33,790 nt of DNA from Sulfurimonas sp. (GTDB taxonomy: Bacteria; Campylobacterota; Campylobacteria; Campylobacterales; Sulfurimonadaceae). Positions 1 to 7,532 of the stretch are shown one piece after another. The translations under genes and the position numbers were made by a program. The DNA lies in assembly GCA_021648465.1 (NCBI GenBank), contig JAKISR010000021.1, positions 1 through 33,790 on the forward strand, given 5' to 3'. How positions within the stretch are numbered: the stretch's first letter is position 1; each line of letters starts with the position of its first letter. The notes beneath the pieces are model-generated. The model searched no databases and was not told the DNA's origin. It worked only from the letters and a program-made list of their open reading frames with translations.

Positions 1-127
1 TAGACCAAGAAAATCTCTCAATTGGAGAACTCCAAATGAAGTTTTTTATGGATTAGAAGCAGCAGCTTAAGGAAAAAATGATATGATTTTTTAACTTGAA
101 AGTTGCACTTCAGATTTAAATGTTGGG
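1..127 (+). mobile_element. 3' end of an IS30-family insertion sequence (partial)
   Basis: The window opens inside an insertion sequence. It holds the last codons of an IS30-type transposase, and after the stop comes a stretch near 93-127 (core gttgcacttcagatttaaat) that resembles the terminal inverted repeats of IS30-family elements. The other end lies outside the window, so the repeat cannot be confirmed by pairing and the outer boundary is approximate. The element sits in the 3' end of the bcp gene that reads toward it. Family assignment rests on the transposase tail and the form of the end. Confidence 0.65.
2..70 (+). CDS. IS30-family transposase, C-terminal fragment
   Basis: An open frame enters from the left edge and ends at a TAA at 68-70. 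It gives 22 residues, beginning RPRKSLNWRTPNEVFYG. The pattern RPRK-LxW-TPxEVF is the usual C-terminal signature of IS30-family DDE transposases, just after the catalytic core. The fragment shows no internal stop, so the full gene beyond the window may be intact. It is the reason the neighbouring bcp gene has lost its natural end. Only the tail is visible, so nothing can be said about activity. Confidence 0.7.
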   Translation, partial: RPRKSLNWRTPNEVFYGLEAAA

Positions 128-568
128 TTTTTAACTCTTCTTTTACTTTTGCTACATGATTTTTAATTCTCACTTTAGAAAATACAGCTTTTATAATTCC
201 CTTAGGGTTTATTATAAATGTAGTACGAACAATACCCATATTATTTTTCTTTAATTGCCAAACCCCATATTTTTGTATAATATCAGTTGACTCATCACTT
301 AAAAGTGTTATACCTAAATTTTTTTTTCTATGAAATTACGATGTTTTTTTGTACTATCGGCATTTATTCCTAATACGATAGCATCAAGATAGCTAAAGTC
401 TGGAACTGCCATTGTAAACTCACAAGCTTGTGTTGTACATCCTGGTGTATTGTTTTTTGGATAAAAATATAAAACTACCCATCTCCCTTTTAAATCTCTT
501 AAACATATCTCTACATTATTTTGATTTGGTAAACAAAACTCTGGTGCCATACTGTCTATAGCTATCAT
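128..568 (-). pseudogene. bcp: Bcp/PrxQ-type thiol peroxiredoxin, frameshifted and 3'-truncated
   Basis: Bcp peroxiredoxins reduce hydrogen peroxide and organic peroxides in the cytoplasm using thioredoxin. The first 84 codons (from ATG at 568) contain the start of the thioredoxin fold and the motif TPGCTTQACEFT, with peroxidatic and resolving Cys five residues apart. The frame then stops at 314. A second frame continues the same family exactly (NLGITLLSDESTDI, then KYGVWQ, then GIVRTTFIINPKG) down to about 128. The switch falls in a run of nine A on the coding strand (T at 319-327); ten A would restore one frame. After KNHVAKVKEELK the frame runs into the IS30 end, so a few terminal residues are replaced. 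Without the shift the protein would be about 145 residues, close to family length. It lies 14 bases after the cytochrome b-like gene, probably co-transcribed. A sequencing error in the A run cannot be excluded. Confidence 0.8.
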
Positions 569-582
569 GTGTTTTTCCTTAT

Positions 583-1155
583 TTAGCTCTTTTTTCCATT
601 TATCATTGATGAAATCAAGCCTTTTTCATCTGTTAAATCGGCAACTATAACTCCTACAATATGTAGTGGAGTAAAAAACATAATTGCATAAAAAACTAAT
701 TCATGAATCTCTTTAAGACTCTTTGCAAACTCTTTAGTTAGACTTAATTCTTCATAAAAATGTATAATTAATCCTGTTGCTGCCATAAAAAGAAGTACTG
801 CATAAATAATATAATATGAGATTTGTACAATTTTTTTATGTATTGTTTTGGAACTAAAATCCTCTTTTTCACTACTATCGCTTATAAATAAAAATATTCT
901 ATATATGATTAAAAAAACTAGTGCATATCCAAGTATAATATGCCACTCCCACATACCAGCACGAACAGCCTTTGCTAATATTTTAGCTTCTTCAGCAGTT
1001 ATTTCTATTTGCATTTGTGAAAGTTGTGTCATAAGAATTTCAGAATTTGTTCTCCAAGAAAGAAATGTTTTTCTTAAAAAAACTGTACCTAACATACCAA
1101 GAACAACTATTGCATTTAACCAGTGCCAAATTCTAAATTGCAATGAATATTTCAT
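583..1155 (-). CDS. cytochrome b561-like di-haem membrane protein
   Basis: A 190-residue protein with four predicted membrane helices, at about residues 10-27, 70-92, 110-133 and 150-174. His11, His72, His132, His151 and His165 lie in or beside the helices, as expected for the b-haem ligands of the cytochrome b561 / Ni-Fe hydrogenase cytochrome b family. Such proteins pass electrons between quinone and a partner redox enzyme. The loop at residues 36-62 is long and partly acidic, which could make a docking face. The ATG at 1155 has a good ribosome site (AGAGAGG, six bases upstream). bcp follows 14 bases downstream. A terminator-like hairpin ends only about 17 bases before the start codon, leaving no space for a promoter in between. 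No dedicated redox partner is encoded next to it, so the partner is unknown. Confidence 0.6.
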   Translation of the reverse strand: MKYSLQFRIWHWLNAIVVLGMLGTVFLRKTFLSWRTNSEILMTQLSQMQIEITAEEAKILAKAVRAGMWEWHIILGYALVFLIIYRIFLFISDSSEKEDFSSKTIHKKIVQISYYIIYAVLLFMAATGLIIHFYEELSLTKEFAKSLKEIHELVFYAIMFFTPLHIVGVIVADLTDEKGLISSMINGKKS

Positions 1156-1171
1156 AATAAACCTCTCTAGT

Positions 1172-1222
1172 AAAAATTAAGGGCGCCTCTTAAAACACTA
1201 GATAGCCTCAGAGGTGCCCTTA
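1172..1222 (-). terminator. intrinsic terminator-like hairpin between DUF420 and cytochrome b genes
   Basis: On the minus strand the stop codon of the DUF420 gene begins a stem. The arm at 1210-1222 pairs with 1178-1190 over 13 positions (TAAGGGCACCTCT with AGAGGCGCCCTTA, one G-T wobble), with a 19-base loop. The second arm runs into AATTTTTA. This is the form of a Rho-independent terminator. The next gene starts only 17 bases further on, so the hairpin may act as a partial terminator or mRNA stabiliser rather than an operon end. Confidence 0.7.
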
Positions 1223-1684
1223 GTATACAAACATTAAAAAATAAACCCATATTCCTGAGAATGATGTTAATGCTACACCTATAAATGTTATTAAGCCTAT
1301 CTTTCTGTGTCTTGCTAATTGTACCTGTTTTTTAGAGTTAAAAATAACAGTCGCCCAAATGATTAAAGTTATAACTGATATCACTATATGCATGATTAAA
1401 ACTACAAAAGCATAATCATGTGATACAGAACTCTCTTTCATAAAACTATCAAAGCCTCCGCCAAGCTTAATTCCAAACTCAAAATATGAAAGTACTATAA
1501 CAGAAAAAACGAATATAAATATCTGAAAATAAGAGTGAGTTTTATAATACTTGTTATGTGCAAAAGAGATAGCTACAGCAACTAACAAAGGTAAAAGAGC
1601 AACTACAAATGTTACAAAATCCATAAAAAATGGAGCACGAGTACCAAAGAAACCAGGAGTAAACATATAATCTAGATTATCCAT
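1220..1684 (-). CDS. DUF420 family membrane protein
   Basis: A 154-residue protein with four to five predicted membrane helices. It ends in the block RHRKIGLITF...SGIWVYFLMF, characteristic of DUF420 proteins (YozB-like; relatives such as CtaM act in haem-copper oxidase maturation in Gram-positive bacteria). Conserved-looking His residues are in or near helices: SHDYAF near residue 89, LIMHIV near 99 and RHRK near 126. This suggests metal or haem binding, but the role in this organism is not known. The ATG at 1684 is preceded by AAAGGA at good spacing. It lies 43 bases after the dedA stop and probably shares that transcript; the hairpin at its stop codon may end most transcription. Confidence 0.7.
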   Translation of the reverse strand: MDNLDYMFTPGFFGTRAPFFMDFVTFVVALLPLLVAVAISFAHNKYYKTHSYFQIFIFVFSVIVLSYFEFGIKLGGGFDSFMKESSVSHDYAFVVLIMHIVISVITLIIWATVIFNSKKQVQLARHRKIGLITFIGVALTSFSGIWVYFLMFVY

Positions 1685-1727
1685 AGTTTTATCCTTTTAT
1701 ATAAGTGAGAGACCATAAATGGCTTAA

Positions 1728-2330
1728 TTATACTCTTTTTCTTTTTTGAATTGCATAATACCAATATCCTAATAAAATTAAAGATACTAAAACTCCTATA
1801 ATTATCTGCTTTAAGTATATACCAATCAGTTCTTGATTTTCCCCTATAAAATATCCTAAAGCAACAAGTATAAATGCCCAAATACTAGCACCTAATGCAG
1901 TATAAAAAGAAAATACAGCTATATTCATGCGTGATAAACCAGCAGGTATTGATATTAATTGACGAATACCTGGAATAAGTCTACCAATAAAAGTTGAAAT
2001 ATGTCCATGTTTTGCAAAATAATTTTCCATTTTATCTAATGTACTCTCTTTAATAAAAAAATATTTTCCATATTTTTTTAAAAATTTTCTACCTACAAAA
2101 AATGCTAAATAGTAATTTATAAATGCCCCCACTATAGAACCACCTACTCCTGCAAACATAATCATACTAATACTCATTTCACCTTTTGATGCTAAATAAC
2201 CAGCAGGAATAAGTATAATCTCACTTGGAAATGGGATAAATGAGCTTTCTACTGCCATCAATAAAAATATTCCTAAATATCCCCAATCAAATATAAGATC
2301 TACTAAATCTTGTGCTAGCTCTTTAATCAT
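1728..2330 (-). CDS. DedA/VTT-domain inner-membrane protein
   Basis: A 200-residue membrane protein of the DedA family, which includes half-transporters with re-entrant loops that recycle undecaprenyl phosphate or other phospholipids across the membrane. Seen directly are the N-terminal GYLGIFLLMAVESSFIPFPSE block, whose acidic residues and Pro are typical of the first re-entrant loop, and the GRLIPGIRQLISIPAGLSRM block of the second, with the conserved Arg and Pro-Gly. Length is normal. Its ATG overlaps the murG stop by four bases (ATGA), so the two are translationally coupled. A lipid-carrier role would fit a position directly after murG and ftsW, since undecaprenyl phosphate carries lipid II, but that is inference from context. 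Confidence 0.85.
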   Translation of the reverse strand: MIKELAQDLVDLIFDWGYLGIFLLMAVESSFIPFPSEIILIPAGYLASKGEMSISMIMFAGVGGSIVGAFINYYLAFFVGRKFLKKYGKYFFIKESTLDKMENYFAKHGHISTFIGRLIPGIRQLISIPAGLSRMNIAVFSFYTALGASIWAFILVALGYFIGENQELIGIYLKQIIIGVLVSLILLGYWYYAIQKRKRV

Positions 2331-3346
2331 TTAACTACCTCAATAACATCTCTTATCATTTTGCTTGCCACATCTTTATTGGAATACTTTAGTAAAGCTT
2401 CACTTTTTTCTCTTAAATCTTCTTTTAAAATAGATAATAATTTATTTTTTAATCCTTCACCTTCTCGCTCGCACCATCCTAAATTGTTACCAACTATAAA
2501 CTTAGCATTGTAAAATTGATGGTCACCTGCTGCATAAGGATATGGAACATAAAGAGCTGGTAATCCATTTGCACACAACTCCCAAAGAGTACTTGCTCCT
2601 GCTCTTGAGACTGCTAAATCAGAGGTTTTTATGAGAGATTGTAACTCTGTAGTAAAAGCATAAAGCTCGACCTTAATACCAAGCTTTTCATACTCACTTT
2701 TTACTCTATCATAATCTTTTTCACCAGCTTGATGAATTATTTTAATATCTCTTTTTTGAAGCTCACTTGCAATACTTAATGCTAAGTCATTAATAGCTTT
2801 TGCACCATGAGAACCACCTAAAAATATTATAGTTTTCAGCTCTTCTCTAACTCTAGAATTTATAAAACAAACCTCTTTAACTGGATAACCTTTTATAGGT
2901 GAATTTTTATCATAAGCGGAAATAAATCTTTTTGCAAAAGGTTTTAAAAGTGAGTTTAGTTTTCCAATTACAGCATTTTGTTCATGTATAAAAAGAGGTA
3001 TTAATCTACTAATAGCTGCAAAAGAAGCAGGAGCCGCAGAAAATCCACCAACACTATAAACTGCTCTAATATTATGTTTTTTTAATAAAGCTATTGATAT
3101 AAAAAATGCTTTTAAAACTTTAAAAAGAGCTTTAAATTTAGCGAACCCCTTTTGATTTACAACTCCTGTAGTTTCTAAAAAATACACATGTGAAAAAGCA
3201 CTATGAGTAGCAAAATACTTTCTATCTTGTCCAGTCTTAGAACCTATGAAAATCACTTCATGTCCATTAGCAGTTGCAGCTTCAACTAGAGCCCCAGCTA
3301 TCATTAAGTGACCGCCTGTTCCACCACCTGTTATGCACAACTTCAT
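2327..3346 (-). CDS. murG: MurG, lipid II-forming N-acetylglucosaminyltransferase
   Basis: MurG adds GlcNAc from UDP-GlcNAc to lipid I at the inner face of the membrane, giving lipid II. The 339-residue protein is slightly short for the family but complete. Near the N-terminus is the first glycine-rich motif GGGTGGHL. The C-terminal half has the second, GGSHGAKAIND. Then comes the UDP-GlcNAc site, SRAGASTLWELC...YPYAAGDHQFYNA, with the Glu in the uracil/ribose region and the AGDHQ loop. It starts with an ATG overlapping the ftsW stop by four bases and ends overlapping dedA by four. The order ftsW-murG matches many division and cell-wall clusters. Confidence 0.96.
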   Translation of the reverse strand: MKLCITGGGTGGHLMIAGALVEAATANGHEVIFIGSKTGQDRKYFATHSAFSHVYFLETTGVVNQKGFAKFKALFKVLKAFFISIALLKKHNIRAVYSVGGFSAAPASFAAISRLIPLFIHEQNAVIGKLNSLLKPFAKRFISAYDKNSPIKGYPVKEVCFINSRVREELKTIIFLGGSHGAKAINDLALSIASELQKRDIKIIHQAGEKDYDRVKSEYEKLGIKVELYAFTTELQSLIKTSDLAVSRAGASTLWELCANGLPALYVPYPYAAGDHQFYNAKFIVGNNLGWCEREGEGLKNKLLSILKEDLREKSEALLKYSNKDVASKMIRDVIEVVK

Positions 3347-4515
3347 GATTGGTCCATCTTCACTTTTTTTGATGCCATCAAAACCATACCAATTCCAATA
3401 GAAGCTGCTATCATAGATGAACCACCATAGCTTAAAAATGGAACTGAAATACCTTTAATAGGAGTTATTCCACTAATCCCATAAGCATTAAGTAAAAAAG
3501 TGAATGCTAAAAGAAGACCAACACCTAAACTAAAAAAATATATGGTTGAATCTTCTGCACGATTTGCAATTTTAAAAATTCTTTGAAGCATCCATAAAAA
3601 GATAAAAACAACAAAAGTAATACCAATAAAACCAAACTCTTCTGCTAGTCCGGATAAAACAAAGTCTGTATGCACTTCACTTAAAAAACCAAGCTTAAAA
3701 GTTCCATTTGCTACACCTGTACCAAAAAATCCACCATTATGAATAGCATTTAAAGAATGCCCTATTTGATAAGGTTCTACCTCAACGGGAACTCTTAATA
3801 GTTTTGCAACTGGTTCTGGCAAAAGCTCTAAAATATTATTTTGAGCTAATGCCCACCAAGATTTTATACGAAGAATTCTATGTTCAGCTGTGAATATAAA
3901 AAACAAAAAAAACATCATTGCTACAGCTAAAAAAGTTAACAAAAATCTAAAACTACTTCCAGCAAAACCAAGCATTAAAACAAATATTAGGCCAAGAATT
4001 ACAACTTGTCCTAAATCATTTTGAACAATAGCAATAATAAACATAATACAAATAAAGAAAATCCCATAAGGTGCAAATCGAATATATTCTTTTAATACCC
4101 CGATACCTTCATCATTACTAAATTTTCTAGGAAAACTCCATGCTAAAAAGAAAACAAAACCTATTTTAAAAAACTCAACAGGAGCTAATGAGAATCCAAA
4201 AAACTTTATCCATCTTTTTGCTCCACCTACAGCTGAAACTAAGGACTCAGGCAAAAATGGCATAGCAATCATTAAAATCATAGAACCAAAAAATAGTGCG
4301 AAACCGATAGGAGCTAGTAATTTATCTGGATTTGCTTGTGATAAAAGCCAAATAATTATAATACTTAAAAATCCAAAAAGCATCTGCCTAATAGCAAAAT
4401 GAAACTCACTTACGCCAAAAAGTAGAGTTGTATAGGCTGATAATGTGTATGTTAAAATAACACCTATTCCAATAAGTATGGAGACTAGAGTAAAAAGTTT
4501 TCTATCAGCGCTCAA
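3343..4515 (-). CDS. ftsW: FtsW, SEDS-family septal peptidoglycan glycosyltransferase
   Basis: A 390-residue polytopic membrane protein of the SEDS family, which polymerises lipid II with a partner class B PBP at the division site. The C-terminal signature is clear: GLAEEFGFIG near residue 290, then AYGISGITPIKGISVPFLSYGGSSM at about 343-368. FtsW is preferred over RodA because murG follows directly with a four-base overlap. The start is a TTG at 4515, four bases after the preceding stop; the next Met is at residue 45, inside the helical core, so no ATG start fits. The ribosome site is weak, and translation probably depends on coupling to the upstream gene. Confidence 0.92.
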   Translation of the reverse strand: MSADRKLFTLVSILIGIGVILTYTLSAYTTLLFGVSEFHFAIRQMLFGFLSIIIIWLLSQANPDKLLAPIGFALFFGSMILMIAMPFLPESLVSAVGGAKRWIKFFGFSLAPVEFFKIGFVFFLAWSFPRKFSNDEGIGVLKEYIRFAPYGIFFICIMFIIAIVQNDLGQVVILGLIFVLMLGFAGSSFRFLLTFLAVAMMFFLFFIFTAEHRILRIKSWWALAQNNILELLPEPVAKLLRVPVEVEPYQIGHSLNAIHNGGFFGTGVANGTFKLGFLSEVHTDFVLSGLAEEFGFIGITFVVFIFLWMLQRIFKIANRAEDSTIYFFSLGVGLLLAFTFLLNAYGISGITPIKGISVPFLSYGGSSMIAASIGIGMVLMASKKVKMDQS

Positions 4516-4519
4516 AAGA

Positions 4520-5038
4520 TTACTTTATTTTATTGATTTTTAAAACAAACTCAACTTCAGCTTTTGAGATATGTAACTCTTTTGAAATAGTATCTAATGT
4601 AATACCCTGTTTAAAAAGTGAAATAATTTTTTCATCATCATTTCCATGTACTGAGGTTGGAATAGATATCTGTTTAACTCCACTCTCTAAAGATGAAATT
4701 CTAGAATCTATATGTTCATCAATACTCTGCACACTCTCTTCTAATCTCTTTAAACCAAGTGAGATAGGCTTAACCATGTCATAAACTGTTCTTTCTATCT
4801 CCTGATAAACATCATTATCACTCATACGACTAGAATTACTTTTTATATTTTTTTGAGTATCACTTACCTGTTTTTTTAAGTAAAATATCTCTCTATTTAA
4901 CTCTTCAGTTACTGATGCGACATAGCGGATATTTTTATTGTACTCTGAATCTTTTTTAAAAACATAATAAATAAGATACAAAACCATAGCAGCCATTGCA
5001 ACCACAAGATACTCTATACTAATAAATTCAAAATTCAT
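4520..5038 (-). CDS. membrane-anchored coiled-coil protein with C-terminal helix-turn-helix-like segment
   Basis: A 172-residue protein that I do not recognise by name. Residues 8-27 form one hydrophobic helix. Residues 40-125 are charged, with a coiled-coil look (EELNREIFYLKKQ...LKRLEESVQSIDEHIDSRISSLE). The C-terminus, about 135-172, reads IISLFKQGITLDTISKELHISKAEVEFVLKI, which resembles the helix-turn-helix of DUF2802/DUF6115-like proteins. The layout suggests an inner-membrane protein whose cytoplasmic tail dimerises and ends in a small helical binding module. Its ATG overlaps the stop of the PilZ-like gene by four bases, and ftsW follows after four bases, so it is made together with division proteins. 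DNA binding by the tail is not shown. Confidence 0.6.
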   Translation of the reverse strand: MNFEFISIEYLVVAMAAMVLYLIYYVFKKDSEYNKNIRYVASVTEELNREIFYLKKQVSDTQKNIKSNSSRMSDNDVYQEIERTVYDMVKPISLGLKRLEESVQSIDEHIDSRISSLESGVKQISIPTSVHGNDDEKIISLFKQGITLDTISKELHISKAEVEFVLKINKIK

Positions 5039-5556
5039 TCTTTACTCTCTTTAGATTCACGAATAAGTACTCTTTCTCTCGCCGTAAGATAAGATCCCCA
5101 CTCCTTTTCATCTCTTTCATGTGTCTTAACAATATGTGCTAATGATTTATCTACTGCTTTAAAAAAAATTGCAACATCTCTTTTTGGATGAACAGGCATC
5201 TCAACTCTTCCATAATAAATACTTCCTTCATTTAACAAATCATTTGAGAGTTTAAAATGCTCAAACCCTATAGACTCTATCTCAGCTTTACTTGTTAACG
5301 AAATTCTTTTTGGCACTTCATTTTTTAAAAACTGCTCTAATGCATCTATCTTTCTGTGTAACTCCACAACAAGGTTTAAAATCACAGGATCAGTATCTGA
5401 TGTATCTCCTCTGGCTTTTGCTTGTTTTAACCATTTGTTTATAGGATTTTCATCACTTTCATTTAACTGCTGAAACTCTCTTTGAAAATCTTCATCGTCT
5501 AAAGATGCTTCACTAAAAACTATACTTATGGGTGCTTTAACTAGTCTTACACTCAT
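5035..5556 (-). CDS. PilZ-like domain protein (putative)
   Basis: A 173-residue soluble protein. The N-terminal part (about 1-85) is acidic and helical, ending in VVELHRKIDALEQFLKNE. The C-terminal part, beginning at KRISLTSKAEIESIGFEHF, looks like a small beta-barrel (GSIYYGRVEMPV, then DVAIFFKAV) and closes with a helix, HERDEKEWGSYLTARERVLIRE. This layout is that of PilZ-like proteins in Campylobacterota and Deltaproteobacteria. The classical c-di-GMP motif RxxxR...D/NxSxxG is not clearly present, so it may be a degenerate PilZ domain that binds protein partners rather than c-di-GMP. It overlaps mqnP and the coiled-coil gene by four bases each. Confidence 0.5.
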   Translation of the reverse strand: MSVRLVKAPISIVFSEASLDDEDFQREFQQLNESDENPINKWLKQAKARGDTSDTDPVILNLVVELHRKIDALEQFLKNEVPKRISLTSKAEIESIGFEHFKLSNDLLNEGSIYYGRVEMPVHPKRDVAIFFKAVDKSLAHIVKTHERDEKEWGSYLTARERVLIRESKESKE

Positions 5557-6413
5557 GCCGACATCCTATCTATAACTATTAAAATAAAAAATGCTATTCC
5601 AAGATATCCATTGACTGTAAAAAACGCACGATCAATTCTAGTAAAATCTTTTCTTACTAAATAATGTTCATAACCAAGCATAATAGCACTTAAAACTAAA
5701 GCCCAAAATGCAAACTCCCCAAGTCCTGCTACCCATACAAATAGTGACCAAAAGATGATTGCTAGTACATGAAAAAGTGATGAAAGTAATAAAGTTGTAT
5801 CTGAACCATATTTTGATGGAATTGAGTGAAGACCTTTATCTTTATCAAATTCCATATCTTGAAGAGAATAAAGCAGATCAAATCCTGCCACCCAAAATAT
5901 AACACCTAAACTTAACATCACCGACCATGGAGTTATCTCTGCACTAACTGCAACAACACCAGCTATAGGAGCAAGTCCAAGCGAAACACCTAAAACTACA
6001 TGAGCTAATGATGAAAATCTTTTAAAATATGAATAAGAACCAAGAACTATAAGAATTGGAAAACTAAGAGCAAAAGCCAATGGATTAATCATATACGCAA
6101 CTGCTATAAAAACAAGAGCATTTACAGCTGTAAAAATTATAATACTAGAAGCATCAAGTCTTCCATCAACATTTGGTCGCGTAGCCGTTCTTGGGTTTTG
6201 TGCATCGATATCTCTATCTGCAAATCTATTTAATCCCATTGCAAAATTTCTTGCACTAACAGCTGCAAAAATTCCTAAAATAAGCAAGGTATAACCAAAC
6301 CATCCATCAGCTGCAACAATCATAGCAATAAAAATAAATGGAAGTGAAAAGATAGAATGTTCAAGCATTACAAGTTCGTTAAAATCTTTTAATTTCTTTA
6401 TGTATTGTTGCAA
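5553..6413 (-). CDS. mqnP: UbiA-family polyprenyltransferase, probably MqnP of the futalosine menaquinone pathway
   Basis: A 286-residue integral membrane prenyltransferase with about eight helices. Both Asp-rich motifs that bind Mg and the prenyl diphosphate are visible: NRFADRDID near residue 62 and DLLYSLQDMEFDKD near 183. The enzyme attaches a polyprenyl tail to an aromatic ring. In Campylobacterota, which make menaquinone by the futalosine route, this type is assigned to MqnP; without the rest of the pathway in view, the substrate is inferred. The start is a TTG at 6413 with AAGG six bases upstream. It is the first gene of the leftward mqnP-to-dedA unit, and its product would supply the quinone used by the complex I encoded further along. 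Confidence 0.82.
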   Translation of the reverse strand: MQQYIKKLKDFNELVMLEHSIFSLPFIFIAMIVAADGWFGYTLLILGIFAAVSARNFAMGLNRFADRDIDAQNPRTATRPNVDGRLDASSIIIFTAVNALVFIAVAYMINPLAFALSFPILIVLGSYSYFKRFSSLAHVVLGVSLGLAPIAGVVAVSAEITPWSVMLSLGVIFWVAGFDLLYSLQDMEFDKDKGLHSIPSKYGSDTTLLLSSLFHVLAIIFWSLFVWVAGLGEFAFWALVLSAIMLGYEHYLVRKDFTRIDRAFFTVNGYLGIAFFILIVIDRMSA

Positions 6414-6571
6414 ATCTAGCCTTTTAAATAATTAACGGTTATTTTATCTAAAGTTGATTTAAATTTGGATGATTTTGTTATTTTAATATTTTTTTAAGAA
6501 ACACAAATGAAGTATTTTTCATAATTAATTTATTATAAAATATTTTAAGCCAACTAAAATAGACATACATA

Positions 6572-6577
6572 TATAAT
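6572..6577 (+). promoter_or_regulatory. candidate -10 box for miaA
   Basis: A TATAAT hexamer lies 31 bases before the miaA start, inside the 195-base divergent spacer between mqnP and miaA. The ribosome site (AGG at 6598-6600) follows at a sensible distance from a start point near 6584. No clear -35 box is seen, which is usual for sigma-70 promoters in Campylobacterota. The region is very AT-rich, so chance occurrence is possible. Confidence 0.35.
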
Positions 6578-6608
6578 TTTATTAAATTTTTAATACTAGG
6601 TTTTAAAA

Positions 6609-7502
6609 TTGAAACAACTCGCTATTATTGGTCCTACTGCATCTGGAAAAAGTGATTTAGCTATTAAAATCGCTCAAAAAACAAATGCTTATATTCTCTC
6701 CATTGATTCACTTAGTATATATAAGGAGATAAATATTGTCTCCGCTAAGCCGTCTGCTACTGAATTAAACTATATTAAACATTTTGGTATAGATGTATTA
6801 AATCCTGATAATTATTTTAGTGTTGATATTTTTATTAGTTTGTATAAAGATGTAATGAAAAAATGTAAAGAGGATGGTAAAAATCTAATTATTGTTGGTG
6901 GTACATCTTTTTATTTAAAATCACTTATTCAAGGTCTTTCAACACTTCCAAATATCACAAAAGATATTTCACATAGAGTAAAATTAAAATTAAAAAACTT
7001 AGATAAATGTTACGAGCTTTTGAACTCTAAAGATAATAATTTTATGAAAAATATTTCTCAAAATGACAACTATAGAATAGAAAAAGCTATGTTGATTTAT
7101 GAGGCTTCTAGAATTACTCCAAGTGAGTATTTTAAAAAAAATCCACCTAAGCCAATAATTAAAAATTTAGATATTTACAACATTGAGGTTGATAAAAACA
7201 TTTTAAAAGAAAGAATTTCCAAAAGAACATCTAATATGTTAGAATTTGGACTTATAGATGAAGTTTGTTATTTAGAACATAAATATACAAGACTTCCTCA
7301 CTCTATGGGTTCTATTGGCATAGTAGAAGTTTTAGAGTATCTTGATGGTAAAGTTAGTAAAGATGAGATGTGTATTAATATCTCAACTCATACAGCACAA
7401 CTTGCTAAAAGACAGCAAACTTTTAATCATACTCAGTTTAAAGATATTACAAATGCACCACTTGAACACTTAGAAGATATTATTTTAAATAAGTTATTTT
7501 AA
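6609..7502 (+). CDS. miaA: MiaA, tRNA dimethylallyltransferase
   Basis: MiaA transfers a dimethylallyl group to N6 of A37 in tRNAs that read codons starting with U. The 297-residue protein has the P-loop GPTASGKS at residues 8-15, then DSLSIYKEINIVSAKPS, the tRNA/diphosphate motif equivalent to DSxQxYxxxxIGTAKP, and the central IIVGGTSFYLKSLIQG. Near the C-terminus is the QLAKRQQTF motif for tRNA recognition. The start is a TTG with AGG eight bases upstream; no ATG fits the conserved N-terminus. It is the only intact plus-strand gene in the window and converges with cobB after 30 bases. Confidence 0.95.
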   Translation: MKQLAIIGPTASGKSDLAIKIAQKTNAYILSIDSLSIYKEINIVSAKPSATELNYIKHFGIDVLNPDNYFSVDIFISLYKDVMKKCKEDGKNLIIVGGTSFYLKSLIQGLSTLPNITKDISHRVKLKLKNLDKCYELLNSKDNNFMKNISQNDNYRIEKAMLIYEASRITPSEYFKKNPPKPIIKNLDIYNIEVDKNILKERISKRTSNMLEFGLIDEVCYLEHKYTRLPHSMGSIGIVEVLEYLDGKVSKDEMCINISTHTAQLAKRQQTFNHTQFKDITNAPLEHLEDIILNKLF

Positions 7503-7532
7503 AGTTTAGATATATTTATGACACATCTGAAT

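Noticed and set aside
1672..1881. Minus-strand ORF overlapping the dedA end and the DUF420 start
   Set aside because: It is out of frame with both real genes and has no recognisable content.
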